Positions 54,839 to 63,268 of a stretch of DNA of 64,000 nucleotides are shown here, piece after piece. The notes under the pieces were generated by a model, which did no database searches, was not told the DNA's origin, and saw nothing but the letters and a program-made list of their open reading frames with translations. The DNA lies in the NCBI GenBank assembly GCA_022448925.1, contig JAKVCP010000002.1, positions 3,630 through 67,629 on the forward strand, in the 5' to 3' direction. The stretch is from Paracoccaceae bacterium. Lineage in GTDB: Bacteria > Pseudomonadota > Alphaproteobacteria > Rhodobacterales > Rhodobacteraceae. A program made the position numbers and the translations under genes. The stretch's first letter is position 1. Each line of letters starts with the position of its first letter.

Positions 54839-55339
54839 ATGCCTAGCAGCCGGCTAGATCCAATTGACCGAAAAATCCTTGCCGAACTTCAGGCAGACGG
54901 GCGCATGACCAATGTTGAATTGGCCAAGCGAGTCGGCATTTCAGCGCCGCCCTGCCTGCGCCGCGTTCGGACGTTGGAAGAACAAGGCTACATTCGCGGA
55001 TACCACGCTGATGTCGATTCCCGCGAACTGGGATTCGAAGTTCAGGTCTTTGCCATGGTCGGCCTGCAAAGCCAGGCCGAATCAGACCTGAGTGCATTTG
55101 AAGAGCGGTGCCGGAATTGGTCACTGGTCCGCGAATGTCACATGTTGAACGGCGAGGTCGACTTTATCCTCAAATGCGTGGCCCCTGACCTGAGCACGTT
55201 TCAGACATTCCTGACGTCCGAGCTGCTGACAGCCGAAAACGTCGGCAGCGTTAAAACATCCCTGGTCATTCGCGGGGCAAAGGATGAACCAGGTGTTCCG
55301 TTCGATGTGCTTGAAGACCGCCTGAGCCGATCAGCCTGA
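54839..55339 (+). CDS. Lrp/AsnC family transcriptional regulator
   Basis: The 166-residue protein has an N-terminal helix-turn-helix (LDPIDRKILAELQADGRMTNVELAKRVGISAPPCLRRVRTLEEQGYIRGYHA) and a C-terminal RAM ligand domain (FAMVGLQSQAESDLSAFEERCRNWSLVRECHMLNGEVDFILKCVAPD). It is divergent from trxB, with 212 bases between starts. The amino acid effector is unknown. TAGGAGTGACGT precedes the ATG. Confidence 0.94.
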   Translation: MPSSRLDPIDRKILAELQADGRMTNVELAKRVGISAPPCLRRVRTLEEQGYIRGYHADVDSRELGFEVQVFAMVGLQSQAESDLSAFEERCRNWSLVRECHMLNGEVDFILKCVAPDLSTFQTFLTSELLTAENVGSVKTSLVIRGAKDEPGVPFDVLEDRLSRSA

Positions 55340-55342
55340 CCT

Positions 55343-56131
55343 TTACAGGGTCAGGTTGTCGATGACCTCTCGCCGGGTGCGCGGGAAAATCAGGCCGCCG
55401 AATTCCTCGAACATCTCAATGCCCGGGAACATCGACAGAAACAGGGCTCTTACGTTGTGGCCCAGCGTTGGGTCGGCCAGCTTTCCGGGATGATAGGTTT
55501 CCACCTCCAAGCCGCTCAAAGTCACAGTGCTGTGATTGGCAAGGGCGAAATTGTACATCTGCACTGGGCTTGGCGGCGTGATGTCAAAGATACGGTCGCC
55601 ATCTGTGTAGTCCTGGATGGGCGCAAGGACTGCGCTTGCCCCAAGAAGCGAACGCAGCTTTTCGCGGCGGACAACCATGCGTGCGCCCGGCCCAATCAAA
55701 AGATCTGTCATCGGAGTGGCCGGGCCAAAAGCCTCGGCTGTGACGCGTGTCAGATGCGACAGGCAGGATACGTCCGCCGCGGTATTGGGGTAAAAAATCG
55801 TTGACCCGATCCATGTGATTTGCGCGGGACCATCACGGGTATCGACAATGTCACCGGGCAAAAGGTCTTCTATAGCCACTGGGCCACTTGGGGTCGCAAC
55901 CAGAGTCCCACGTGCAAAGGCGGCTGTTGCCTCCTCGAACAGATCTATCGCAGGAGCGACAAGCTGTTCATGTGACAGGGTGCCATCGCTTTTGAGAGCG
56001 GCGGCCTCGTATCTGCGCATGAGAGAGGTTTTGCGACGAGGCCGCCCGTCAGGACGAGAAAAATGTTCCCTAGGAACGTGGAGCGCACTCGTACGTGTCA
56101 CGCCTTCGGCGCGTGTATTTAGCCTAGCCAT
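55343..56131 (-). CDS. Hint-domain (intein/hedgehog-like) protein
   Basis: The 262-residue protein has a Hint module beginning AFARGTLVATPSGPVAIEDLLPGDIVDTRDGPAQITWIGS at about residue 72, with HLTRVTAEAFG and the C-terminal GLEVETYHPGKL. The usual nucleophile at the first position (Cys or Ser) appears as Ala or Arg in FARGT, so self-splicing is doubtful. An N-terminal basic stretch precedes it. Such proteins are common in roseobacters; some carry RTX repeats, which this one lacks. Function unknown. Confidence 0.8.
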   Translation of the reverse strand: MARLNTRAEGVTRTSALHVPREHFSRPDGRPRRKTSLMRRYEAAALKSDGTLSHEQLVAPAIDLFEEATAAFARGTLVATPSGPVAIEDLLPGDIVDTRDGPAQITWIGSTIFYPNTAADVSCLSHLTRVTAEAFGPATPMTDLLIGPGARMVVRREKLRSLLGASAVLAPIQDYTDGDRIFDITPPSPVQMYNFALANHSTVTLSGLEVETYHPGKLADPTLGHNVRALFLSMFPGIEMFEEFGGLIFPRTRREVIDNLTL

Positions 56132-56290
56132 GTGATCACCCTTTCAGGTTGGTCACATCCGCGTCGGCCCCCACCAACAACTACAGAAGGACGTGTTTTT
56201 ACTACAAACCAGAGGGAAATTAAGGATGCACATCGGCTGCGTCAACAATTTCAAGCAAATTTGACGCTATTTTGCACCAACGGAAACCCA

Positions 56291-56358
56291 ATGCCGACCG
56301 AGGTCGGGCATTGTGTCCCAGGTGTGCACAGGGCATGCCAGTGTATACCGGCATGCCC
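56291..56358. repeat. Two hairpin-forming inverted repeats upstream of the Hint gene
   Basis: TGCCGACC-GA-GGTCGGGCA (56291-56309) and GGGCATGCC/GGCATGCCC with a 10-base loop (56331-56358) are strong stems without a T-run. They lie 160-227 bases before the Hint gene start. The function is unknown: leader structure, protein-binding site or remnant. Confidence 0.5.
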
Positions 56359-56655
56359 CGAATCAGGTCGTTAGAGCAGAGGTGTCAGGCTGTCCGTTTC
56401 CAGGGATAAGCCACCCGCGTTTTCCGCGACGTGCCTACAACAGCTTTGATGAATCTGGCGCGTGATTGCATCGTTTTGTCCTCGTTTGCCAAGCTCCACG
56501 CCCTGCGGCGTTAATGTATTTATCCCAAACAACTTGGGCCAAGATTTGGCATTTGATTAAAAAACGACCTTTGTTCCCGAACGGCAGAAATAGCCGCGGG
56601 ATTGTCCGGTATCACATTGTTTTTGTTTGATTTTCAGGACGATTATAGACACCGC
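56359..56655. other. Gene-free stretch
   Basis: No open frame with a ribosome site and no recognisable RNA gene is visible here. Base composition is more A/T-rich than the neighbours, with TTTTTG and TATAGA at the right end, spaced by 18 bases, forming a weak promoter-like pair. Confidence 0.5.
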
Positions 56656-56723
56656 CTGTCCTGAGGTCTGCTTGGATTTATGTCATAAATATGGCAGACG
56701 GTTCCCCGTCTGCCTGGGTTTTT
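56656..56723 (+). ncRNA. Candidate small RNA with intrinsic terminator
   Basis: A promoter-like TATAGA at 56644-56649 precedes a stretch with a small stem-loop (ATTTAT-GTC-ATAAAT, 56676-56690) and then a perfect terminator, GGCAGACGG-TTCC-CCGTCTGCC (56693-56714), followed by TGGGTTTTT. No plus-strand gene lies upstream to explain the terminator. It might instead end the minus-strand 47-residue gene, but the minus side has a poorer T-run. Confidence 0.45.
56693..56723 (+). terminator. Rho-independent terminator at 56.7 kb
   Basis: The stem GGCAGACGG/CCGTCTGCC is 9 bp with loop TTCC, followed by TGGG and five T residues on the plus strand. Confidence 0.75.
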
Positions 56724-56830
56724 GTCCGGTGATCCGAAAAGGATCGATGTTTAGTGCTGAACGAGTCGCTCCTGGCGATTCCCTCCATCCCTTACCCATC
56801 ACCGGAAGACTGCCGGTCATAGGCTGGGTA

Positions 56831-56974
56831 TCAGGCGCGCTTCAGTTCCAGAGGCTTCACGGTGCGCGCTGCAACAAAGGCTGCACGACGGGCGCCGCGT
56901 TCCCAAGGCATCGCCACGTGGGTGGTCTTGGCAGTTTTAACGACGGACTTCAGAAAGCGGTTACGCGTCTTCAT
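56831..56974 (-). CDS. Small basic conserved protein
   Basis: The 47-residue protein (MKTRNRFLKSVVKTAKTT, then MPWERGARRAAFVAAR) is very basic and resembles a small conserved Rhodobacteraceae protein that I recall with the motif MPWERGARRAAF. AAGGAG lies seven bases before the ATG at 56974 (four before an ATG at 56977). It is a free-standing gene. Its role is unknown; nucleic-acid binding is only suggested by charge. Confidence 0.75.
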   Translation of the reverse strand: MKTRNRFLKSVVKTAKTTHVAMPWERGARRAAFVAARTVKPLELKRA

Positions 56975-57219
56975 CATCTTGCTCCTTGTTAGGCGACCGC
57001 CACTCTTTTCGGCGCGGACAGGATTAAGATGAAATAACTTTGAGGCGAGTTCTGGGCAAATTTCCGAAAACTTTGGGAAAATTCTTGGCATTTCGTGGCA
57101 GCTGCAGGATCCACATCCAAAGTTATGATTCACTTAAATAATATCGAAAACCATGCAGCGCAGAACGCTGCTTCTGGGCAAATTTGGTCAAAATGAGGCG
57201 CGCAGATGCCGCAATTGCT

Positions 57220-57975
57220 CTACAGTCGGATCATCGAGATCAGGCGCCCATAATCGACTTCACCCAAATGGGTGGAGCGTCGGAATGAATAAAACCGGTC
57301 GGGCTCTGAATAGGTGCAGTGACGGGTCCACTCTGCATCGACCCCGGCCCTCTCCAGACGATGCAATCCATAGGCGGGCAGATCAAAATGCAGACGGTCT
57401 TCGCGACCTCTCGTAAAAAAGCGGAGGTTCTCACCGTCATTGGTCAGAAAGTCCTGCATGAACTCCGGTCCAACCTCATAGGCACGTTGGCTGATAGATG
57501 GACCAATGGTGACCTTGATTGCACGGCGGTCAGCGCCCAGCGCTTCCATGGCCTCAAGGGTGTGTTCCAACACCCCCGTCAGCGCCCCGCGCCAACCCGC
57601 ATGCGCTGCCCCGATCACACGATTTTCCAAATCAGCAAACAAAACGGGCTGACAGTCTGCCGTCAAAATGGCAAGCGCCACCCCGGGTGTGCGTGTCACC
57701 AGGGCATCCGCTTTGGGGCGCTGGCCGGCCACCGGGGCATCGACTGTCAGAACCTCGGCTGAATGGATCTGGTGCACGCTGGCCATGTCCTCGGCCGTTA
57801 CGCCCAGGGCTTGCGCCGCGCGGCTGCGATTTATGGCAACCATTTCGGCCTGGTCAGAGGATCCAAGTCCACAGTTCAACCCTGCAAACACGCCCGAGGA
57901 TGCGCCGCCGCGCCGGGTAAAGAACCCGTGCTTCAGCGGGGCCAGCTGATCAGAGGTGATAATTTCGAGTGTCAT
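57220..57975 (-). CDS. pgeF: Peptidoglycan editing factor PgeF (laccase-domain)
   Basis: The 251-residue protein has the YfiH family motifs: KHGFFTRRGGASSGVFAGLNCG, VHQIHSAEVL, LTADCQPVLFAD and GAAHAGWRGAL. The histidine and cysteine residues that bind metal are present. The family removes misincorporated amino acids from muropeptide precursors in E. coli. Its start overlaps the stop of the MidA-type methyltransferase gene by four bases. Confidence 0.94.
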   Translation of the reverse strand: MTLEIITSDQLAPLKHGFFTRRGGASSGVFAGLNCGLGSSDQAEMVAINRSRAAQALGVTAEDMASVHQIHSAEVLTVDAPVAGQRPKADALVTRTPGVALAILTADCQPVLFADLENRVIGAAHAGWRGALTGVLEHTLEAMEALGADRRAIKVTIGPSISQRAYEVGPEFMQDFLTNDGENLRFFTRGREDRLHFDLPAYGLHRLERAGVDAEWTRHCTYSEPDRFYSFRRSTHLGEVDYGRLISMIRL

Positions 57976-59033
57976 GCCTCAAGCCCAGGTGGTGGAGTTT
58001 GACCGTTCTGGTACAGGCCCAGAACCTTGAACAAGGTCCCCATTTCGTCGGGGTGGGTCAACCGACGATGTGCCGCGATATGTGACTTCAGCGCCTCACC
58101 GGTCAAACCTTTGGCCAGAGAGCTGGCCCGCTGCACAATGCCCAAACGTTCAAGAAAGACACCCTGCGTCGTCAGGCGCGTATGGGCGCACTGCGCGGCC
58201 TTCGCGACAGCCTCAAAGTCGACATGGGCTGTCAGGTCGGCTTGGCCCGGCGCGGCAAGCGGATCGACGCGGGTGTGACCCTGCAGAGCCTGAAAGGTAT
58301 CGCCGAGGCTATGCCAATCACCGTAATCGATGATCAGCGCCGCGCCGCCGTCCGTATCGATCCGCTGCGACAGGGTTTGAACCAGACCCGGCACTTGCGA
58401 AGAGATCTCGATCACGTCCCCCTCGCGGGTTGTCGCCAACCGGGTCGCAAGCAGCGCTTGCGGAATCGGATCGGCCAGGCCGAAGCACAGCGCTTGATCA
58501 TGCAGCCCAATGACCTTTTCGCGCCATTGGTCCCCGCTGCGGACAAACTGCCGGATGGGCAGCGCATCCAGAAATTCATTGGCGACCAAAAACAACGGGC
58601 CCTCGGGCAACGCGGAAACCGTATCATGCCAGGTCACCGGCATATCTTTCAAAGTTTGGGCTTGTATTGCCCTTAGATGGTCTGATGCCTCCACCAGATG
58701 CACCTCTGAAGATGCAAGAAATCCGGGCACGGCCCGGGTCGCACGCAGGATGTCCGCCATCAGGGTTCCGCGGCCGGGGCCAAGCTCGGCCAGAACAATT
58801 CGGTTCGGGGCGCCGGCGTTCATCCAGCTTTGTGCCAGGCACAGGCCAACCAGTTCGCCGAACATCTGACTGATTTCTGGGGCGGTGGTGAAATCACCCG
58901 CCACGCCAAAGGGGTCGCGTGTGGCATAGTAGCCGTGATCTGAATGCAACAGGCATTGTGTCATGTAATCGGCGATGGAAATCGGACCAGACTGCGCAAT
59001 CTGCCTTGCGAGTATTTGGCGCAGCGCTGTCAT
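57972..59033 (-). CDS. MidA/NDUFAF7-type SAM-dependent methyltransferase
   Basis: The 353-residue protein has [53 protein letters not shown] and [16 protein letters not shown] (SAM motif I), [17 protein letters not shown], and [22 protein letters not shown]. Eukaryotic NDUFAF7 methylates a complex I subunit. The role in bacteria is probably similar but unproved. The ATG at 59033 is used; its start overlaps the lgt stop. Confidence 0.92.
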   Translation of the reverse strand: MTALRQILARQIAQSGPISIADYMTQCLLHSDHGYYATRDPFGVAGDFTTAPEISQMFGELVGLCLAQSWMNAGAPNRIVLAELGPGRGTLMADILRATRAVPGFLASSEVHLVEASDHLRAIQAQTLKDMPVTWHDTVSALPEGPLFLVANEFLDALPIRQFVRSGDQWREKVIGLHDQALCFGLADPIPQALLATRLATTREGDVIEISSQVPGLVQTLSQRIDTDGGAALIIDYGDWHSLGDTFQALQGHTRVDPLAAPGQADLTAHVDFEAVAKAAQCAHTRLTTQGVFLERLGIVQRASSLAKGLTGEALKSHIAAHRRLTHPDEMGTLFKVLGLYQNGQTPPPGLEA

Positions 59034-59932
59034 GCAACAGCAGAGCGCGACCAGCGCATCGCCCAAAGAATGGCCAGCACACCGCCCATGATCATCGGCA
59101 AGTTCAAGAGTTGCCCCATGGTCAGACCATACCCGTCAACTTGCAGCGCAAGCCCCAACGGATTGCCCGGGGACTGAAACTGAATATCGGGCTGCCGAAA
59201 GAACTCGACGACAAACCGCCCGATTCCGTACCCGGCAAAGAACACACCCGCCACAAGGGCCGGGCGCTTGAAGGCGCTGCGTCGGAAGGCCAGCCATAAC
59301 AGAACAAGGCCAAGAAGCAGCCCCTCCAGAAGCGCCTCGTACAGCTGCGAGGGGTGACGCGCGCAGAGCTCACCAAGCGGCTGACCGCAGTCTTGTGCAA
59401 GCCCGCCAGGGAAAATCACGCCCCATGGGACATCGGTTGGCCGCCCCCAAAGCTCGGCGTTCACAAAGTTCGCAATCCGTCCCAGAAACAACCCAACTGG
59501 CGTGGCCATAGCCAGCATGTCCGCGGTTGATATCTCCGGCAGATGATGTCGGCGACAATACAACAGCGTTGCAAGAACCACCCCCAGCAGACCACCATGA
59601 AAGGCCATGCCACCATTCCAGATCTGGATGATCTGCCCCGGATTGGCAAAGTAATAGCCCGGATGATAAAACAGAACGGCGCCCAGCCGCCCTCCAACAA
59701 CCACACCAAGGATGATCCAGGTCAGAAGGTCTTCAACTTGACGAGGCGTCATCGGCGGCGTGTCATCTGGCCAAAGCGCAGGGCGCCTGACCGCCGCAAC
59801 AGCCAGCCTCCAGCCGATCAAAAGTCCTGCGATATAAGCCAGCGCATACCAGCGCAGCGCAAACTCTATACCAAAGAGCGAGATCGAAAAGATCTCGGGT
59901 GAGATGTCGGGGAATGGAATGCCGGACTGCAT
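59030..59932 (-). CDS. lgt: Prolipoprotein diacylglyceryl transferase
   Basis: The 300-residue membrane protein has seven hydrophobic segments and the Lgt signature [25 protein letters not shown] (with the conserved Asn, Glu and Arg), plus [13 protein letters not shown] and [16 protein letters not shown]. It transfers diacylglycerol to the lipobox cysteine. Its work is needed for the FlgH lipoprotein in this window. I chose the ATG at 59932; the frame is open to 60094 without homology. It forms one unit with the methyltransferase and pgeF genes. Confidence 0.96.
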   Translation of the reverse strand: MQSGIPFPDISPEIFSISLFGIEFALRWYALAYIAGLLIGWRLAVAAVRRPALWPDDTPPMTPRQVEDLLTWIILGVVVGGRLGAVLFYHPGYYFANPGQIIQIWNGGMAFHGGLLGVVLATLLYCRRHHLPEISTADMLAMATPVGLFLGRIANFVNAELWGRPTDVPWGVIFPGGLAQDCGQPLGELCARHPSQLYEALLEGLLLGLVLLWLAFRRSAFKRPALVAGVFFAGYGIGRFVVEFFRQPDIQFQSPGNPLGLALQVDGYGLTMGQLLNLPMIMGGVLAILWAMRWSRSAVA

Positions 59933-60027
59933 TGCGTCTCTGTGCCTCGGGTTTTGGGGTGAAGTCAACCTTGTGGCCCGGGCCTTTGCTGCCCATATAG
60001 AAAGAGAGCGAAACTGCGGAGAGACCC

Positions 60028-60267
60028 ATGCAAACGCGCAACAAGTTTTTTGATGACATGTCGCAGCTGATGACCAATGCCATGGGCGTTGCACAAGGCG
60101 CGCGGGAAGAGGCGGAAACAGCGCTGAAGTCCATGATGGATCGCTGGCTGGCGGACCGTGATTTCGTCACGCGCGAAGAATTCGATGCCGTCCGTGCCAT
60201 GGCCCAAAAAGCCCGCGAAGAGAACGAAGCTCTGAAAGCACGCATCGCAGCCTTGGAAGACAAATAG
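60028..60267 (+). CDS. ubiK: UbiK-family accessory factor
   Basis: The 79-residue helical protein ([73 protein letters not shown]) matches UbiK (YqiC), a trimeric coiled-coil factor for ubiquinone synthesis. UbiB and UbiE are also encoded in this window. GGAGAGACCC precedes the ATG. It is divergent from lgt. Confidence 0.92.
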   Translation: MQTRNKFFDDMSQLMTNAMGVAQGAREEAETALKSMMDRWLADRDFVTREEFDAVRAMAQKAREENEALKARIAALEDK

Positions 60268-60279
60268 CCATGCCACAGC

Positions 60280-60304
60280 TGCCCACGCCAACACCGCGTG
60301 GGCA
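60280..60304 (+). terminator. Hairpin after ubiK
   Basis: TGCCCACGC/GCGTGGGCA makes a 9-bp stem with a 7-base loop, 12 bases after the ubiK stop. No T-run follows, so it is a probable 3' end structure rather than a proven terminator. The next 257 bases to ybjN have no gene that I can support. A single TTGTCCACA, similar to a DnaA box, occurs near 60394. Confidence 0.5.
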
Positions 60305-60561
60305 CCGGTTCGATACACAGCCGGGACACCCTGCGGACAGTTCGGCCACGTACAAGTAGGGCATGCGCAGGATGTTGCCTGCTTCGCGGCCTTGTCCACA
60401 ACAAATTGCGGCATTCCCGAAAATATTGCTTTACACGGGGACTCTAACACAGGCACCATATATCGTAAGGGGGGGCGGCAACCTCCGCACCTCCTAGAGC
60501 AGGCACCTAGCGCTTGGGCGCTGCCATGACCCAGGCGCTACATAACAAATGAGGTGGCGCC

Positions 60562-61062
60562 ATGACCCTGTCAGAGCAATATCTGGACGACGATCTTCAC
60601 CCTATAGACATCGTCGAACACATCGCAGAACACCACGAATGGGATTTTGATCGCGTCGGTGAGGACCAGATCGCAATGGCCGTAGACGCCCAATGGCGTA
60701 CCTATTCCATTACACTGGCGTGGTCGGGCTACGATGAAACCCTGCGCATGATCTGTACCTTCGAAATGGAGCCCCCCGAGGATCGCTTGCCAGAAATCTA
60801 CGAGGGCTTGAACCTGGTCAATGACCAGTGCTGGGCCGGGGCATTCAGCTATTGGAAGGCGCAAAAGCTGATGGTTTACAAGTATGGCCTTGTTCTGACC
60901 GGAGGGCAGGTGGCCAGTCCCGAGCAGATCAACACGATGATTTCTGCCGCCGTTCTCAGCGCCGAGCGCTACTACCCGGCGTTTCAATTGATGGCCTGGG
61001 CGGATCGCACCCCCGCTGATGCGTTGCAGGTCGCCATTGCCGAGGCCTTTGGACGGGCGTAA
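60562..61062 (+). CDS. YbjN domain protein
   Basis: The 166-residue protein fits the YbjN family: HPIDIVEHIAEHHEWDFDRVGEDQIAMAVDAQWRTYSITLAWSGYDETLRMICTFEMEPPEDRLPEIYEGLNLVNDQCWAGAF. The fold resembles type III secretion chaperones. The role is unclear; in E. coli YbjN modulates motility and stress. GAGGTGGCGCC precedes the ATG. It is followed by proC. Confidence 0.88.
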   Translation: MTLSEQYLDDDLHPIDIVEHIAEHHEWDFDRVGEDQIAMAVDAQWRTYSITLAWSGYDETLRMICTFEMEPPEDRLPEIYEGLNLVNDQCWAGAFSYWKAQKLMVYKYGLVLTGGQVASPEQINTMISAAVLSAERYYPAFQLMAWADRTPADALQVAIAEAFGRA

Positions 61063-61092
61063 CACGTCCCCATCACTGTAAAGGGGGGACCT

Positions 61093-61908
61093 ATGAACTT
61101 TTCACAGATCAAACATCGGGGTCTGGTTCTTCTGGGCTGCGGGAAAATGGGTTCAGCCATGTTGGCTGGCTGGCTGGACGGCGGCTTGCCTGCTGCCTCA
61201 GTCTGGGTAACGGACCCTCACCCGTCCGACTGGTTGCTGGCGCAGGGTGTGCATCTGAACGAAGATCTGCCCCCTGATCCCGCAATTGTTCTGGTCGCCG
61301 TGAAGCCGCAAATGATGACAGAGGCCTTGCCGACACTTCGGACCCTGGGCAACGGCACAACGATTTTCCTGTCAGTGGCCGCAGGCATCACAATCGCCAC
61401 CTACGAAGATCTGCTTGGGTCAAAGACCCCGATCGTGCGGGCCATGCCCAACACGCCAGCGGCCGTAGGCAAGGGCATCACGGCCATTGTGGGCAACACA
61501 CATACGGATGCCGACGCTCTTGCCATGGCAGAGGCACTGCTGCGCGCCGTGGGGCAAGTGGTCTGCCTTGAGAGCGAAGCGCAGATGGATGCAGTCACTG
61601 GGGTCAGCGGCTCGGGGCCGGCTTATGTGTTCCACATGATCGAATGCCTTGCAGCTGCAGGACAGGCACAGGGATTGACAGCCGATCTTGCGATGGCTCT
61701 GGCAAAGGCGACAGTTGCCGGCGCAGGTGCACTGGCCGAAACCGCGCAGGAAGACCCCGCCCAACTGCGGCGCAATGTGACCAGTCCGAACGGCACCACG
61801 CAGGCCGGTCTAGACGTCTTGATGCATGCCGACACCGGATTGCCATCCTTGATGGGTCGGACCGTGGCCGCCGCCACAAGACGCTCCAAGGATCTTGCCC
61901 GTGGCTGA
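61093..61908 (+). CDS. proC: Pyrroline-5-carboxylate reductase
   Basis: The 271-residue enzyme makes proline from pyrroline-5-carboxylate with NAD(P)H. The Rossmann motif is LLGCGKMGSAMLAGWL, followed by VAVKPQMM, VRAMPNTPAAVGKGITAI, DAVTGVSGSGPAYVFHMIECL and LRRNVTSPNGTTQAGLDVL. AAAGGGGGGACCT precedes the ATG. It overlaps the csaA start. Confidence 0.97.
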   Translation: MNFSQIKHRGLVLLGCGKMGSAMLAGWLDGGLPAASVWVTDPHPSDWLLAQGVHLNEDLPPDPAIVLVAVKPQMMTEALPTLRTLGNGTTIFLSVAAGITIATYEDLLGSKTPIVRAMPNTPAAVGKGITAIVGNTHTDADALAMAEALLRAVGQVVCLESEAQMDAVTGVSGSGPAYVFHMIECLAAAGQAQGLTADLAMALAKATVAGAGALAETAQEDPAQLRRNVTSPNGTTQAGLDVLMHADTGLPSLMGRTVAAATRRSKDLARG

Positions 61909-62239
61909 GATTTCGTTCGATGACTTTATGAAAGTCGATGTCAGGGTCGGGACGGTACTGCGCGCCGAACCCTTCCCCGAGGCGCGCAAGCCTGCGATCA
62001 AAGTGTGGATCGATTTCGGGCCCGAGATCGGTGAACGTAAAAGCTCAGCTCAGATCACGGGACATTATCAACCTCAGGACCTGGTTGGAAAGCAGGTGAT
62101 TGGCGTGGTCAATTTTCCACCACGCCAGATCGGTCCGTTTATGTCAGAGGTTCTGGTTTTGGGCCTGCATGACGCGACCGACGCGGTCGTTTTGCTATCA
62201 CCCGATCATCCTGCCCCAAACGGAGCACGCATGTGTTGA
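61901..62239 (+). CDS. CsaA-type tRNA-binding chaperone
   Basis: The 112-residue protein has the tRNA-binding (OB-fold) domain of CsaA: FDDFMKVDVRVGTVLRAEPFPEARKPAIKVWIDFGPEIGERKSSAQITGHYQPQDLVGKQVIGVVNFPPRQIGPFMSEVLVLG. It may bind tRNA or assist protein export. I chose GTG at 61901, eight bases after AAGGA. The longer TTG start at 61895 is too close to the ribosome site. Confidence 0.92.
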   Translation: MAEISFDDFMKVDVRVGTVLRAEPFPEARKPAIKVWIDFGPEIGERKSSAQITGHYQPQDLVGKQVIGVVNFPPRQIGPFMSEVLVLGLHDATDAVVLLSPDHPAPNGARMC

Positions 62240-63189
62240 AACGCGTATTGATCACCCAAAGGCTGCCTGAACGCGTGATTGATGCTGCCCGTGACCGATT
62301 TGACGTTACCACGCGCGCGGCCCAAGGCGGGTTGTCTGCTGATGAATTGCGCTGGGCGCTGCGGGACTTTGATGCGGTTCTGCCCACACTTGGGGATATG
62401 TTCACTGCCGAAGTCTTTGACGATGTGCCGAAACCCAGGGCGAGGATGCTTGCCAATTTTGGCGTGGGGTACAATCACATTGATGTCGCAGCAGCGGGGC
62501 GCGCGGGGATTGTGGTCTCAAATACGCCCGGCGCGGTCACGGACGCCACTGCCGACATTGCCATGACGCTGATCCTGATGTCCTGCCGTCGTGCCGCCGA
62601 GGGCGAACGGCTGGTACGGTCAGGCAGATGGCAGGGGTGGACGCCTGTGCAGATGCTTGGCCTTCACGTGACAGGCCGAACCTTGGGTATTGTCGGCATG
62701 GGACGCATTGGGCAGGCCATTGCGCGCCGATGCCATTTTGGCTTTGGGATGTCGATTGGCTTTGTCAATCGGTCGGCACGCACGCTTGAGTTCCCGGCCA
62801 CGCGTTTCAACACCATCCAGGACCTCGCTGCCGAGGTTGACATTCTTGTCATTGCCACCCCCGGAGGCGACGAAACGCGGCATTTGGTGGATGCCTCGGT
62901 CTTTGCTGCAATGAAGCCAACCGCCCATTTCGTGAACATTTCACGCGGCGAAGTGGTGGACGAAGCCGCCTTGGTCCTTGCGCTTGAAAACGGAGCGATT
63001 GCGGGGGCGGGCCTTGACGTCTATGAACATGAGCCGCATGTGCCCGACGCCCTGAGGGCGCTCGATAACGTGACGCTCTTGCCGCATCTTGGCACAGCGA
63101 CATTGGAGGTACGAGAAAACATGGGAATGATGGCTGTCGACAACCTGCAGGCGTTCTTTGACGGAAAACCTCCCCCCAATCGTCTGTAA
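62233..63189 (+). CDS. D-2-hydroxyacid dehydrogenase (glyoxylate/hydroxypyruvate reductase type)
   Basis: The 318-residue NAD(P)-dependent enzyme has ARMLANFGVGYNHIDVAAAGRAGIVVSNTPGAVTDATADIAMTLILM, the Rossmann motif GIVGMGRIGQAIARRC, the Arg of NISRGEVVDEAALV, the Glu of GLDVYEHEP and the His of LLPHLGTAT. It overlaps the csaA stop by seven bases and starts with GTG. A 7-bp inverted repeat AGTCATG/CATGACT follows the stop. Confidence 0.94.
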   Translation: MLKRVLITQRLPERVIDAARDRFDVTTRAAQGGLSADELRWALRDFDAVLPTLGDMFTAEVFDDVPKPRARMLANFGVGYNHIDVAAAGRAGIVVSNTPGAVTDATADIAMTLILMSCRRAAEGERLVRSGRWQGWTPVQMLGLHVTGRTLGIVGMGRIGQAIARRCHFGFGMSIGFVNRSARTLEFPATRFNTIQDLAAEVDILVIATPGGDETRHLVDASVFAAMKPTAHFVNISRGEVVDEAALVLALENGAIAGAGLDVYEHEPHVPDALRALDNVTLLPHLGTATLEVRENMGMMAVDNLQAFFDGKPPPNRL

Positions 63190-63268
63190 GTCATGTGATT
63201 CCACCTGCGTCATGACTTGACCTTGGGGCACGGATGGGGAACCCTCATGTACCTGCCCGGGAGTTCCA

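Noticed and set aside
59763-60459. Minus-strand frames of 213 and 164 codons over ubiK and the lgt start region
   Set aside because: They lie opposite ubiK, are Cys/Trp/Arg-rich and have no domain.
60268-60561. tRNA or origin near the TTGTCCACA at about 60394
   Set aside because: Only a single DnaA-box-like word and no tRNA cloverleaf could be made; one hairpin is reported instead.
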